A stretch of DNA of 64,000 nucleotides from a bacterium. GTDB lineage: Bacteria; Desulfobacterota; Binatia; DP-6. How positions within the stretch are numbered: the first letter of the stretch is position 1; every line of letters begins with the position of its first letter. The position numbers were made by a program, and so were the translations under genes. Shown in pieces: positions 18,257 through 27,563 of the stretch. The notes beneath the pieces are model-generated. The model ran no database searches. It was not told the DNA's origin and saw nothing but the letters and a program-made list of their open reading frames with translations. The stretch covers positions 601,691-665,690 of the forward strand of contig JAHCID010000003.1 of assembly GCA_026129405.1 (NCBI GenBank), read 5' to 3'.

Positions 18257-19033
18257 CTACAGCGTCGCGCTGCGACGCGCGACGGCGACGGCCGCGGCCA
18301 GGGTCGCGAGCCCGAACACGGTGCTGACGACGAGCCCCGTCGCCGGCGACGGCAGCGCGCCGGTCGGCACCGTCTGGCCGAGCCACATCGCCTGCCGCAG
18401 CAGCGCGACGCCGTAGGTGAGCGGGTCGAGCCGCATGATCCACACCAGGGCGTCCGGCAGCCCCTCGGGCGGGAAGAAGGCGCCCGACAGGAACCAGATC
18501 GGCAGCAGGATCAGGTTCATCACCGCATGGAACCCCTGGGTCGAGTCCATGCGCCACGCGATCACCAGCCCGAGGTTCGTGAGGCCGAAGCCGACCAGCG
18601 CCATTGCACCGAGCGTCGCGAGCACGCGCTCGGGCGTGAGCACGACGCCCGCGAACGGGGCCAGCACGAGGAAGAGCGCACCCTGGAGCACGGCGAGGCT
18701 CGTCGCGCCGAGGGATTGCCCGAGCACGATCGCGGCCCGCGGTACGGGCGCCACCAGCACGCCCTGGAGGAAACCCGCGCGGCGGTCCTCGACCACGGCG
18801 ATGGTCGAGAAGATCGCCGTGAACAGGAGCACGAGCGCGAGCACACCGGGATAGAAGTACTGGAGGTAGTCGCTGCCCGCGGCGGCGCCTGCCGGGCGGA
18901 ACGACGCCGACAGACCGCCGCCGAGGAGCAGCCAGAACACGATCGGCTGTGCGAGCGCCCCGACGATGCGGCTACGCTGGCGCAGGAAGCGCACGACCTC
19001 GCGTTGCCACAGCGTCGCGATCGCGAGCGTCAT
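18257..19033 (-). CDS. ABC-2 type transporter permease
   Basis: This 258-residue integral membrane protein has about six hydrophobic segments and the ABC-2 signature in its middle and C-terminal parts (LILLPIWFLSGAFFPPEGLPDAL). Such permeases form exporters for drugs, polysaccharides or lipids with a separate ATPase. Its ATG overlaps the stop of the ATPase gene upstream (ATGA). Neighbouring glycosyltransferases make a glycan or lipid substrate possible, but the two-gene drug/antibiotic (NodJ/DrrB-like) type looks equally similar. Confidence 0.92.
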   Translation of the reverse strand: MTLAIATLWQREVVRFLRQRSRIVGALAQPIVFWLLLGGGLSASFRPAGAAAGSDYLQYFYPGVLALVLLFTAIFSTIAVVEDRRAGFLQGVLVAPVPRAAIVLGQSLGATSLAVLQGALFLVLAPFAGVVLTPERVLATLGAMALVGFGLTNLGLVIAWRMDSTQGFHAVMNLILLPIWFLSGAFFPPEGLPDALVWIMRLDPLTYGVALLRQAMWLGQTVPTGALPSPATGLVVSTVFGLATLAAAVAVARRSATL

Positions 19034-20031
19034 CGTGCGCCCTCCGGCGCCTCGGCTCCGGCGTCGAAGAACGTCCGCCCGGTGAGGCGCACGAAGACGT
19101 CCTCGAGCGTCGGCCGCCCGACGCTGACGCTGTGGACGTCGTCGCCCAGCGCCTCGACGACCTCGCGCACCAGCTCATGGCCGCGCGGATGCTCGAGACG
19201 CAAGGTGCCGTCGACGAGACGCGTCTCCAGCCGCAGCCGCTCGCGCAGCCGGGCCTGGAGGCGTGCGGGGTCGCGCCCCTGGATGACGACGACGTCGCCG
19301 CCGACGGCGGCCTTCAGCGTGCCGGGTGCGTCGAGCGCGACCAGGCGGCCGCGATCGAGGACGGCGACCCGGTCGCAGCGCTCGGCCTCGTCCATGTGGT
19401 GCGTCGTGAGGAGCACCGTCGTGCCTTCCTGCGCGCGCACCTCGGCGAGGTGGCCGAGCAGATCGCGGCGCGCACCCGGATCGAGCCCGGTGCTCGGCTC
19501 GTCGAGCAGGAGGACGGACGGCTGCGGCAGCAGGCCCTTCGCCAGCTCCACACGGCGCGCGAGTCCGCCCGAGAGCTTCTCGACCAGATCGCGACGCCGG
19601 TCGCCGAGCCCGAAGCGGCCCAGCTGCCGCTCGATACGCTCCCGCAGATCGGCGCCGCGCAGGCCGTGGAGGCGGCCGTGGTGGCGGAGGTTCTCCTCCA
19701 CGGTGAGCTTGCCGTCGACGCTCGGGTGCTGGAACACGATGCCGATGCGGCGGCGCACGCCGGCGGGATCGGCCACCACGTCGTGCCCCTCGATACGCGC
19801 CGCGCCCCCGGTCGGCCGCTGGAGCGTGGCGAGGATGCGGAAGAGCGTGCTCTTGCCGCCGCCGTTCGGCCCGAGCAGGCCGAAGAGCTCCCCGGGGGCG
19901 ACGGCGAACGAGATGCCGCCCAGCGCCGTGCGATCGCCGTAGCGCTGCACGAGGGCGTCGACGGCGATGGCGGGCGTGGCGGTCACGGAAGTGGGCGCCG
20001 CGTCGGTCGCGGCGAGGCGGGCGGTGGACAC
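19030..20031 (-). CDS. ABC transporter ATP-binding protein (DrrA/NodI type)
   Basis: This 333-residue cytoplasmic ATPase powers the adjacent permease. It has Walker A GPNGGGKST, the Q-loop in GIVFQHPSVDGKLTVEENL, signature LSGGLARRVELAKGL, Walker B VLLLDEPSTGLDP and the switch His in LLTTHHMDEAERCDRVAVL. The C-terminal domain (about 235-333) with SVGRPTLEDVFVRLTGR is the DrrA/NodI-type extension. GTG at 20031 is chosen; a GTG at 19986 would also keep all motifs. The longer open frame upstream is a shadow of the next glycosyltransferase. Confidence 0.95.
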   Translation of the reverse strand: MSTARLAATDAAPTSVTATPAIAVDALVQRYGDRTALGGISFAVAPGELFGLLGPNGGGKSTLFRILATLQRPTGGAARIEGHDVVADPAGVRRRIGIVFQHPSVDGKLTVEENLRHHGRLHGLRGADLRERIERQLGRFGLGDRRRDLVEKLSGGLARRVELAKGLLPQPSVLLLDEPSTGLDPGARRDLLGHLAEVRAQEGTTVLLTTHHMDEAERCDRVAVLDRGRLVALDAPGTLKAAVGGDVVVIQGRDPARLQARLRERLRLETRLVDGTLRLEHPRGHELVREVVEALGDDVHSVSVGRPTLEDVFVRLTGRTFFDAGAEAPEGAR

Positions 20032-20086
20032 GCGGCCCGCCCATAGCGGATGCGCCCCGGCGGGACCAGCGCGCGCCCCGCACCGC

Positions 20087-21373
20087 TCATCGCGACGACG
20101 CCGCCGGCCGCGTCGCGCCGGCGGCGGGGGCGTCCGCGCTGCCGTCGGACACGAGCAGGGCGACGACGCGGCGGGCGTTGCGCCGCTGGTCGTGCTGCCG
20201 CTCGACGAGCGCCCGCCCCTGCCGCCCGAGGAAGGCCCGCCGCTCGGGCGCAGTCGCCAGGTCGGCGATGGCGTCGGCGAGCGCGAGGGTGTCGTTCGGC
20301 GGCACGATGACGCCGGTCTCGCCGTCGCGCACCAGCTCCGGGATGCCGGACACGGCGCAGCTGACGACCGGGCGTCCCGTCGCCATCGCCTCCATGAAGA
20401 CGGTCGGGATGCCGTCCATGTCGCCGTTGTGGTCGCGGCGGCACGGCATGACGAAGAGGTGGCAGGCACGCATCTCGCGTGCGACCTCCTCCTGCGGGAT
20501 CGGCTGGCCGATCAGCACGTGGTCGCCGAGCGCGTGGCGCGCGACCTGCGCCTCGAGCGCCGGGCGCAGCGGGCCGTCGCCGAACACGCGCAGGCTGAAC
20601 GCGCACCCGCGCTCCCGCAGCACCGCGCAGGCGTCGATCAGCGTGTCGATGCCCTTCTTCTCCTGGAAGCGCGCGACGCACAGCAGGCGCAGCCTGCCGT
20701 CGTCGGGCGCGGGCGGCTCGGCGTGGAACAGCTCGGTCGGGATACCGACGTACACCGTCTGCACGCGCGCGCGCTCCGCCGCCGGCAGCATCGCGCGCAG
20801 GAGATCGCGCGCATAGTCGTTCACCGTGAACGCGCGCGCGGCGCGGCGCAGCTTCCAGCCGAGCGTCGCGTTCCGCCAGCGCGGATGCGTGGAGTAGATG
20901 TCGTAGGCGTGCGCCGTGAACGAGAACGGGACGCCCGCGACGGCGCCCGCGATGGCGGCCGTATCGGCCGTCTGCATGGCGAAGTGGGCGTGGAGGTGCT
21001 CGACGCCGAGCGCGCGCAATCGGTGCGCCGCGGCGAGCGCTTTCGGCGTCACCGCCAGCAGGCGCACGTGCGCCCAGGGGCTGGCGCCGGCGGCACGATG
21101 CGCGCCCGCGAGCGTGCGCAGCACGCGCCACGGCCGCGTGACGAGCACGCGCAGGGCGAGCCCGAGCGTGGCGCCGTCGACGAGCGGCGCCGGCAGGACG
21201 CTCGCCGGCCGCAGGCGCGCGAACGTCCCGTGCCGCACGCCGCCGGCCTCGCCCGGGTACAGGGGCAGCACGACGAGGGCGTGGCCCGCGTCCTGCACCT
21301 CGACCATCTCGTTGACGACGAACGGCTGCGAGCCGAGCGGCGGCCAGGCCGGGATGACGTAGGCGATGCGCAT
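20087..21373 (-). CDS. Glycosyltransferase family 4
   Basis: This 428-residue GT-B fold enzyme of the colanic-acid WcaL/AmsK type has the N-terminal acceptor half MRIAYVIPAWPPLGSQPFVVNE, the HAHFAMQTADTA and FTAHAYDIY segments, and a donor half with CVARFQEKKGIDTLI, VFGDGPLRPALE and the EX7E-like FMEAMATGRPVVSCAVSGIPELV. It probably transfers a hexose from a nucleotide sugar to a cell-envelope glycan at the inner membrane. It follows another GT4 by six bases. An Ala/Ser/Thr-rich tail lies beyond the fold. Confidence 0.92.
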   Translation of the reverse strand: MRIAYVIPAWPPLGSQPFVVNEMVEVQDAGHALVVLPLYPGEAGGVRHGTFARLRPASVLPAPLVDGATLGLALRVLVTRPWRVLRTLAGAHRAAGASPWAHVRLLAVTPKALAAAHRLRALGVEHLHAHFAMQTADTAAIAGAVAGVPFSFTAHAYDIYSTHPRWRNATLGWKLRRAARAFTVNDYARDLLRAMLPAAERARVQTVYVGIPTELFHAEPPAPDDGRLRLLCVARFQEKKGIDTLIDACAVLRERGCAFSLRVFGDGPLRPALEAQVARHALGDHVLIGQPIPQEEVAREMRACHLFVMPCRRDHNGDMDGIPTVFMEAMATGRPVVSCAVSGIPELVRDGETGVIVPPNDTLALADAIADLATAPERRAFLGRQGRALVERQHDQRRNARRVVALLVSDGSADAPAAGATRPAASSR

Positions 21374-21379
21374 CGAGCG

Positions 21380-22531
21380 TCAGGCGGCCGCAGCGCCCGG
21401 CTCGAAGCCGCGCGCCCGCAGATGGTCCAGGTAGACGGCGGTCGTGCGTCGCACCATGGCCTCGAGGGAGAACTCGTCCTCGATGCGCCGGCGCGCCGCG
21501 AGCCGCAGGCGCTCGGTGCGCCCGGGGTCGCGCAGCAGCGCGGTGATCGCGTCGGCCACCGCCTCGGGCTGTCGCGCAGGGACCAGCACCCCCGTCTCTC
21601 CGTCGACGACCAGCTCGCGGCAGCCGCCGACGTCGGTCGCGACGGCCACGGCGCCGGTCGCCATCGCCTCGATGACGACGTTCGGCAGGCCCTCGTAGAG
21701 CGACGTCAGGGCGAGGACGTCCACGCCGGCGAGCACCGCGGGGACGTCGTGGCGCAGGCCGGTGAAGTGCACGCGCTCGGCGATCCCGAGCGACGTCGCG
21801 AGCGCGACCAGCTCCTCGCGCAGCCCGCCCTCGCCGACGACGAGGAAGTCGACGTCGGCACACGCCGGCGCCAGGCGGGCCGCTGCGCGCAGGTAGGTGG
21901 GATAGTCCTTCTGCTCGGCGAGGCGTCCGACCTGCGCCACGAGACGCCGCTGCGGGGCGAAGCCCGCGGCGGCGCGGGCCGCGGCGCGCGCGGGCTCGAA
22001 GCGCGGCAGGCGCGCGAGGTCGATGCCGTTCGGGATGACGCACATCTTGTCGGCCGCGAGGCCCTGGCGCTCGACGAGGCCGTCGGCGATCGCCCGGCAG
22101 TTGAGGAGGTACGTATCGGTGAGGCGATCGAGCACGCGCTCGACGGCGATCTGCCAGCCCGGGCGCGCGATCACGTTGCGCTCCGCGGTGAGCACGATCG
22201 GGATGCCGAGCCCGGTCGCGGCGAGACGCCCGTAGGAGTTCCCCGACCAGAGCACGGTGTGCAGCAGGCGCGGCGCGAAGGCGCGCAGCGCCCGGCGCAG
22301 CCGCAGGAGCCGGCCGGCGTCGGCCGAGCCGCGGGCCGCGAGCTCGTGGACCGGCACACCGAGCTCGCGCAGCGGTCCCGCCCAGTAGCCGCCCGCGGCG
22401 AGCGCGAACACCGCGGGCTCGAAGCGGGCACGGTCGAGCCCGCGCAGCAGCTCGTAGAGCTGGTACTCGGCGCCGCCCTTCCCGAGCTCGCCGATGACGT
22501 ACGCGATGCGATGGCGCGAGGATCCGGGCAT
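21380..22531 (-). CDS. Glycosyltransferase family 4
   Basis: This 383-residue GT-B enzyme has IAYVIGELGKGGAEYQLYELL at the N-terminus, ALTSLYEGLPNVVIEAMATGAVAVATDVGG as the donor-binding EX7E region, and GETGVLVPARQPEAVADAI at the C-terminus. It resembles lipopolysaccharide-type alpha-glycosyltransferases. I prefer ATG at 22531; a GTG four codons upstream is possible. It forms a pair with the next GT4. The glycan made by the pair is unknown. Confidence 0.92.
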   Translation of the reverse strand: MPGSSRHRIAYVIGELGKGGAEYQLYELLRGLDRARFEPAVFALAAGGYWAGPLRELGVPVHELAARGSADAGRLLRLRRALRAFAPRLLHTVLWSGNSYGRLAATGLGIPIVLTAERNVIARPGWQIAVERVLDRLTDTYLLNCRAIADGLVERQGLAADKMCVIPNGIDLARLPRFEPARAAARAAAGFAPQRRLVAQVGRLAEQKDYPTYLRAAARLAPACADVDFLVVGEGGLREELVALATSLGIAERVHFTGLRHDVPAVLAGVDVLALTSLYEGLPNVVIEAMATGAVAVATDVGGCRELVVDGETGVLVPARQPEAVADAITALLRDPGRTERLRLAARRRIEDEFSLEAMVRRTTAVYLDHLRARGFEPGAAAA

Positions 22532-22582
22532 GCGGGGCCGCACGGTCAGGTATGCCGGGCCGTCCCGCGAAGGTCGAGCGCG

Positions 22583-22861
22583 CTACGCCGGCGGCGGCCC
22601 CAGCCGGGCCATCAGGTCCTTCAGGCTGCGCAGGGCCTGGAGGTTCGAGTCCATGCGGACCAGCTGGTCGATGAGACGCTGGGTCTGCTCGACGGCCCAG
22701 GCGATCTCCTGGGGGCTGACCGCGTCGAGGGCCCGGCGGAGCTGGTCGTGGAGCGCCAGGAGGTCGGGGACGTCGCGGACGCCGTTCTGGGCGAGCCGGC
22801 GCCCGAGCTCGCCGTAGTAGCGCGCGAGCTCGTCCGCCTCGCGATGGATGTCGACCCCCAT
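22583..22861 (-). CDS. Small helical protein of unknown function
   Basis: This 92-residue protein has no recognised family. It is predicted to be almost wholly alpha-helical with heptad-like Leu spacing (LLALHDQLRRALDAV, LIDQLVRMDSNLQALRSL) and ends in a short Pro tail. The ATG at 22861 is supported by GAGGG eight bases upstream; a start 13 codons earlier lacks such a site. It heads the operon with the two GT4 genes and is divergent from the YetA-like gene. A structural or regulatory partner role is possible but not shown. Confidence 0.7.
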   Translation of the reverse strand: MGVDIHREADELARYYGELGRRLAQNGVRDVPDLLALHDQLRRALDAVSPQEIAWAVEQTQRLIDQLVRMDSNLQALRSLKDLMARLGPPPA

Positions 22862-22906
22862 GTGAAAATCCCTCTGCGCAGCCGGCCCGGCGGGGCGCAC
22901 GGCGTG

Positions 22907-22936
22907 GTCCTACCTCCGGCCGCCGCACACGCGCAA
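22907..22936 (-). promoter_or_regulatory. Putative promoter of the 22861 operon
   Basis: On the minus strand: TTGCGC, an 18-base spacer, TAGGAC, about 45 bases before the ATG at 22861, whose gene has a normal Shine-Dalgarno. Moderate match only. Confidence 0.35.
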
Positions 22937-23003
22937 CGAAAAAGCGCGCGGGGTTGGCCGCTTGCGCCACGCGCCCGGACGCACAGCCTGTGTCGCCCGC
23001 GCA

Positions 23004-23032
23004 TTGCCGCCCGCCCGGACCGGTGTTAGCAG
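23004..23032 (+). promoter_or_regulatory. Putative promoter of the YetA-like gene
   Basis: TTGCCG, a 17-base spacer ending GTGT, then TAGCAG and seven bases to GTG at 23040. It shows the same layout as the rpsT and rpmB promoters, although AGGGA overlaps the -10 end and could act as a ribosome-binding site if transcription starts further upstream. Confidence 0.45.
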
Positions 23033-23039
23033 GGACGCG

Positions 23040-25324
23040 GTGCCGGGCCAGCTTCGCGTCGCATTCCTCGCGGTGCTCCTCGGCCTGCCCGCCTCCGTTC
23101 GCGCCGCGACGCTCGACGTGGCGCTGCCGCTGGTCGAGACCGCCGGCGTCGCGCGCCGCGACGCACCCGCCGCCGTCAGCGTGCCGCTCCCGCCCGGCGC
23201 CGTGCGCGACGCCGCCGCGCTGCGCGTGCGTCGCCGGGGATCGCCCGGTCCCGACGCAACCCCACAGTGCTCGAACGCTGGCCCGACGGCTCGGTGCGCT
23301 GGCGCTCCTCCTCGACGTGCTCGCGAGCGTCTGCGCCGCCGAAGGCCGCACGACCCTGGCGCTGCCGGGCACGCCAGCGCGCGCCGCCAGCCCCGGCGAC
23401 CCGCCGCGCCGACGGCGCCGCCCAGCAGCTCGACACCGGCCCCCTGACGCTCACCGTGCCCGGCGACGGCGCCGCGCTCGCCACCACGCTGCGCACGGGC
23501 GGCACGACGTTGCTGGCGCGCCTTCCCCTGCCCGCGCTGACGCTCGCCGACGGCGCCGCCGTGCCACCCGTGCCGGCCGGGCCGCCGAGCGTGGAGACCG
23601 ACGGTCCCGTACGCACCGAGCTGCTGCTGCGCGGGCGCTACGGCACCGAGCTCGCCTACGAGGCGCGCATCGCCGTCTTCGCGGGCCAGCCGGTCGTGCG
23701 CCTCCAGCTGACCCTGACCCACCTGGGGGCGTCCCACGACGTGGCGATCCGCAGCCTCGCGCTCGACGTCGCCGGCTCGTTCGACGAGGGCGCCATGGGC
23801 GTCGACGGCGCGGTGAAGCGCTTCCGCACCCTGGTCGACCCGCACGCGCTGCGCCAGCTCGACGGCGAGCGCATGCGGCTCGACGACGCCGAGTCGGAGG
23901 GCAGCGGCGACGGCTGGGTGCGCGCGCGCGGCGACACCGCCGCGGTCACGCTGGTCGCGCGCTGGTTCCGCGAGGAGTGGCCGAAGGCGCTCGTCCTCTC
24001 CGACGAGCACGTGCAGCTCGACCTGCTCGGCGGCGGCGAGGCGCCCGTCGCGCTCGGCCGCGGCGCGGCGAAGACGTTCGAGGCCTGGGTGGTGGTCGAG
24101 CCGGCGACCAGGGCGACGCCCGCGCCGGAGCGGGCCGCCGCGCTGCTGGCCCCGCTCGTGGGCATGCCGCCCGCGCCCTGGATCGTGGCGTCCGGGGCGT
24201 TGCCGCAGTCGCTCGCGCCCGCCGCGGCGGGCGCTCCGCCGTTCCTCGCGCGTCTCGCGACCGCCTACCGCCGCTACCGCGCGCGCGGCAACGCCGAGCG
24301 TTGGGATGACGGGCCGCCGGTCCCGTGCGAGCAGCGGACCGAGGCCCATCAGCGCACCGGCTTCACCGGCGCGCTCAACTGGGGCGACTGGAACTTTCCC
24401 GGCTTCCGCGATCGCAGCAAGGGCTGCGACGCCTGGGGCAACCTCGAGTACGATCTGCCGCAGGTCCTCGGCCTCGGCTGGGCGGCCACCGCCGAGCGCC
24501 CCTGGTACGACGGCTTCGTCGCGGCGGCGCGCCACTACCGCGACGTCGACGTGATCCACCATGATCCGGACAACCCGGATCGCGTCGGCCTGAATCACCC
24601 GCACAAGATGGGTCACTTCGCCCCCGAGGCGACGCAGAACGTCGACCTCGGGCACACGTGGGTGGAGGGTCTCATCACGCACTGGCGGGTCACCGGCGAG
24701 GTGCGCTCGCGCGAGGCGGCGCTGGCCATGGGCGACGCCCTCGCCCGCCGCGTCTCGAAGGCGTCGAATCCGCGCCAGTTCGGCTGGCCGATGGTCGCGC
24801 TCGGCGCGCTCGCCGCGGCGACGAACGAGGCGCGCTATCGCGACGCAGCCGCCGCGTTCGCGACCCAGGCGCTCGGCGCCTTCCCGCCGACACCGGCGGC
24901 CGCCGACTGGAAGATCGGCATCCTGGCCGACGGGCTGGCGTACGTCGAGGCCGTCGCGCCCGACGCGAAGCGGGCCGAATGGCTGCAGCGCTATGCCGAC
25001 GCCTACGTCGCCGAGCCGGACCGCTGGACCGACGCGCGCTACGCCCTGCCGCTCGGCTGGCTCGGCGTGCAGCGCGACGACGCGCGCTACCGCGGCGCCG
25101 CGCTCGCCGTCGCGGACACGCTCGAGGTGGGCGACTGGGGCAAGACGCTGGCGCTGAACGGCCGCACCGGCTTCCGCCTGCTCGGTCCGCTCGCGGCGGC
25201 CGGCGTGAAGGCGCGGCCGAAGGCGGTCACGTCCGGCCGCGACGCTCCTCGTCCGGCGTCGGCGGGCGCACCGCGATCACCGTCACCGTCGCCTTCAGCC
25301 CCTGCCCGGCCCCCGGCGGATTGA
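23040..25324 (+). pseudogene. PcRGLX/YetA-like secreted carbohydrate-active protein, interrupted by frameshifts
   Basis: The predicted intact product has a signal peptide (LRVAFLAVLLGLPASVRA), an N-terminal RIFT-type beta domain with the family hallmark LERWPDGSVRW, and a C-terminal (alpha/alpha)6-type half (GALNWGDWNFPGFRD, NPHKMGHFAPEATQNVDLGHTWVEGL in part). This resembles exo-rhamnogalacturonan lyase/YetA proteins that act on plant or surface polysaccharides. Between about 23228 and 23390 the frame changes four times (frame 3, 1, 2, 1, 2), each by one base, at short G or C runs. The remaining ~640 codons are clean. This looks like sequencing error or very recent decay. The last ~98 bases overlap the convergent slyD-like gene and may not be part of the fold. 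Confidence 0.7.
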
Positions 25325-25688
25325 AGTCCGCGCGCACGCTCGCGCCGCCGATCTCGAGCAGGCGGAAGCGCAGCGTCTTCCCGTCCGGGCTCTTCAGCGA
25401 GTACTCGTCGCCGACGGTGAGATCGAGATCCGGCGGCAGCCGGTCGCGCGGCATCTCGCGCACGAGGTCCTCGCGCCACGGCCCGTATGCCTCCTCGGCC
25501 GGGATGTGCAGCTCGCGCGTCTCGCCCGCCTGCATGCCGACGATGCGATCCTCGAGCGCGGGGAAGAGCTGCCCCGAGCCCTGCATCACGGCGATGGGCC
25601 CGCAGTGTCCCGTCGAGTCGAGGAGGCGTCCGTTGGCGAAGTGGACCGTGTACTCGAGCACGACGACGCGTCCGTCGGCGACCTCCAT
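25227..25688 (-). CDS. SlyD-like FKBP-type peptidyl-prolyl isomerase
   Basis: This 153-residue protein has the SlyD layout: split FKBP domain (residues ~1-70 and ~125-150) with an inserted IF chaperone domain (~70-120). Motifs are LEYTVHFANGRLLDST, MQGSGQLFPALEDRIVGM and GETRELHIPAEEAYG. It lacks the His/Cys-rich nickel tail of E. coli SlyD. It likely assists folding of cytoplasmic or exported proteins. GGAGG precedes the ATG. It is the last gene after the acid-sugar kinase; a functional link is not apparent. Confidence 0.9.
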   Translation of the reverse strand: MEVADGRVVVLEYTVHFANGRLLDSTGHCGPIAVMQGSGQLFPALEDRIVGMQAGETRELHIPAEEAYGPWREDLVREMPRDRLPPDLDLTVGDEYSLKSPDGKTLRFRLLEIGGASVRADFNPPGAGQGLKATVTVIAVRPPTPDEERRGRT

Positions 25689-25691
25689 CTC

Positions 25692-26914
25692 CTACCCTCC
25701 TTTGCCGCGCCCGAGCTGGCGCACCAGCGTGGCGAGCAGGTCCGGCGGCCCCGAGGAGCCGCCCTTGGTGACCAGCGCCAGGCCCGCGAACGGACCGGCG
25801 CCGATGCGCGCGCGCACCACCAGCGGCGCGAGCCGCGCCTCGAGCCACAGCGCCGGGTGGCCGAGGCCGTCGAGCACGTGGAACGCGGTCTCGCCGCCGA
25901 CGAGCACCAGCCCGCGCGGTCGCCCGCGTCCGAGCGCGGCCAGGGCCGCGGTCCGCATCATAGCGAGGACGCCGTCGCTCGTCGGCGCGCGCACCACGGG
26001 CGGGACCAGTGCGACCGCATGCCCGTCGCGCACCAGCCGCGCGGCGCCGTCGCCGGCCTGCTCGGCCGCGCCGGCGGACACCGCGAGCGTGCGCAGGACG
26101 CCGCGCTCGACCGCCAGGCCACCTGAGCGTGCGCGGTCGGATGCGCGCTGCCCATGACGCAGAGCACGCCGGCGCCGGCGGGGGCGGGGCCGGTCGCACG
26201 CGGCTGGCCGACGGGCTCCTGGCCGAGCACCCGGCGCAGCGCCCGGGCGAGCCCGATGGAGCCGGCCAGCAGCAGCGGGCGCGGCCGCCCGAGCAGGACG
26301 CGCACCGTACGCTCGAGGTCGCCCTCGGTCTGGGCGTCGCAGACGATCACTACCGCGCCGTCCGCACGCAGCCCTGCGATCGCCGCCGCCGGGCCTTCGG
26401 GCGCACGCACCGCCGCGAGGTCCAGGACCGCCGCTGCTCGCCGGCTGGTCGCGGCGAGGACCGCGCAGACGCTCGCGTCGTGGATCGGGTTCTGTGGGTC
26501 GCGCGCAAAGGGCGTCTCGTGCACGGGCACGCCCGCGATCATCTGTCGGCCGCCCTCGGTGGTGCGACCGACCTCCGGGATGGCCGGCAGCACGAACGCC
26601 TCCCCCGCACCGAGCGCGTCCATCGCCGCGTCCAGCTCGGCACCGAGCACGCCGCGCAGGCCGGTGTCGATCTTCTTGAGGACGATGCCGCCGAAGCCGC
26701 CGGCGGGCGCCAGCGCGGCGTGCACGCGTGCCGCCGCGAGCGCGGGGGCGAGCGTGCGGCTCTGCGTGTTGCGCACCGCGAGCGCCTGCGGCGGCGGGGT
26801 CCCGCCGCCCTCCCCGGCCCAGACGACGGCCACGCCACCGCGCCAGGGCAGCAGCTCGGCGCCGACGTCGCAGGCGCCGGTCAGGTCGTCGGCGAGGACG
26901 CGGAGCGCGTCCAT
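25692..26914 (-). pseudogene. Four-carbon acid sugar kinase (DUF1537/OtnK family), one frameshift
   Basis: Members phosphorylate D-threonate, D-erythronate or related four-carbon acid sugars. The N-terminal domain is clear: ADDLTGACDVG at residues ~8-18, KKIDTGLRGVLGAEL and VLPAIPEVGRTTEGG. The C-terminal nucleotide-binding domain (GRPRGLVLVGGETAFHVLDGLG, LVTKGGSSG) is in another frame. One base is missing near 26119 in a CC run; restoring it gives 407 residues, normal for the family. GGAGGG six bases before ATG 26914 sets the start. It is grouped with PdxA2, its usual pathway partner, so the intact gene would be a D-threonate/D-erythronate kinase. Confidence 0.8.
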
Positions 26915-26927
26915 CGCAGGCCCTCCG

Positions 26928-27560
26928 TCACTCGTCCAGCAGGATGGCGCGTGCCGGCGCCCCATCCAGCTCGGGAAACTTGAGCGGCAGACAGACGAGC
27001 GTGTAGCGCCGCCCCGGCGCCACCTGGCGCAGATCGAGGCCCTCGATCACGAAGACGCCGGCGCCGAGCAGCGTCTGATGGACGACGAACTCCGACGTCC
27101 CGAACGCCTCGATCGACAGGTAGTCCATGCCGACCGCCTTCACCCCGCGCTGGACCAGGACGTCGGCCGCGTCGCGCATGAGATAGGTGAAGTCGGTCTG
27201 GAACGACGGCGCCGCCCACTTCGCCGAGTTGTCGGTGAGGCAGAGCAGGATGTCGCCGTCGCGCAGGGACACGTCGCGCAGCGCCGCGGCGTCGATCGCG
27301 GCGCGGCCGCGCAGGTCGGCGACGAGACATTCGCCGACCATGCGGTCCAGCGGCACCTCGCCGAGGCGCGGGCCGTCGGCGAGGAAGTGGAACGGCGCGT
27401 CGACGTGCGTACCGGTGTGGCTGCCCATCGTGAGCAGCGACAGGTTGCAGACGTCGCCGCTGGCGAGCCGCCGCACGGCGTCGATGCGCGGCTCCGGATC
27501 GCCGGGATAGACGTGCTGGCCCGGGCCGTTCGGCACCGAGATGTCGAGGACCCGCCGCAT
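26928..27560 (-). CDS. Cyclase-family metal-dependent hydrolase (KynB-like)
   Basis: This 210-residue member of the cyclase family (PF04199) includes kynurenine formamidase. The signature metal motif HTGTHVDAPFHF is present at residues ~48-59, with PGDPEPRIDAVRRL before it and GMDYLSIEAFG in the C-terminal half. No kynurenine-pathway gene is nearby; the neighbours are PdxA2 and an acid-sugar kinase. It may open an amide, lactone or ester in the same catabolic route. The substrate is unknown. Confidence 0.85.
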   Translation of the reverse strand: MRRVLDISVPNGPGQHVYPGDPEPRIDAVRRLASGDVCNLSLLTMGSHTGTHVDAPFHFLADGPRLGEVPLDRMVGECLVADLRGRAAIDAAALRDVSLRDGDILLCLTDNSAKWAAPSFQTDFTYLMRDAADVLVQRGVKAVGMDYLSIEAFGTSEFVVHQTLLGAGVFVIEGLDLRQVAPGRRYTLVCLPLKFPELDGAPARAILLDE

Positions 27561-27563
27561 CGC

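Noticed and set aside
19983..23372. Minus-strand open frame of over 1100 codons
   Set aside because: It crosses two GT4 genes, the small helical gene and the divergent promoter region in the wrong frame, and its content is low-complexity Arg/Ala/Pro.
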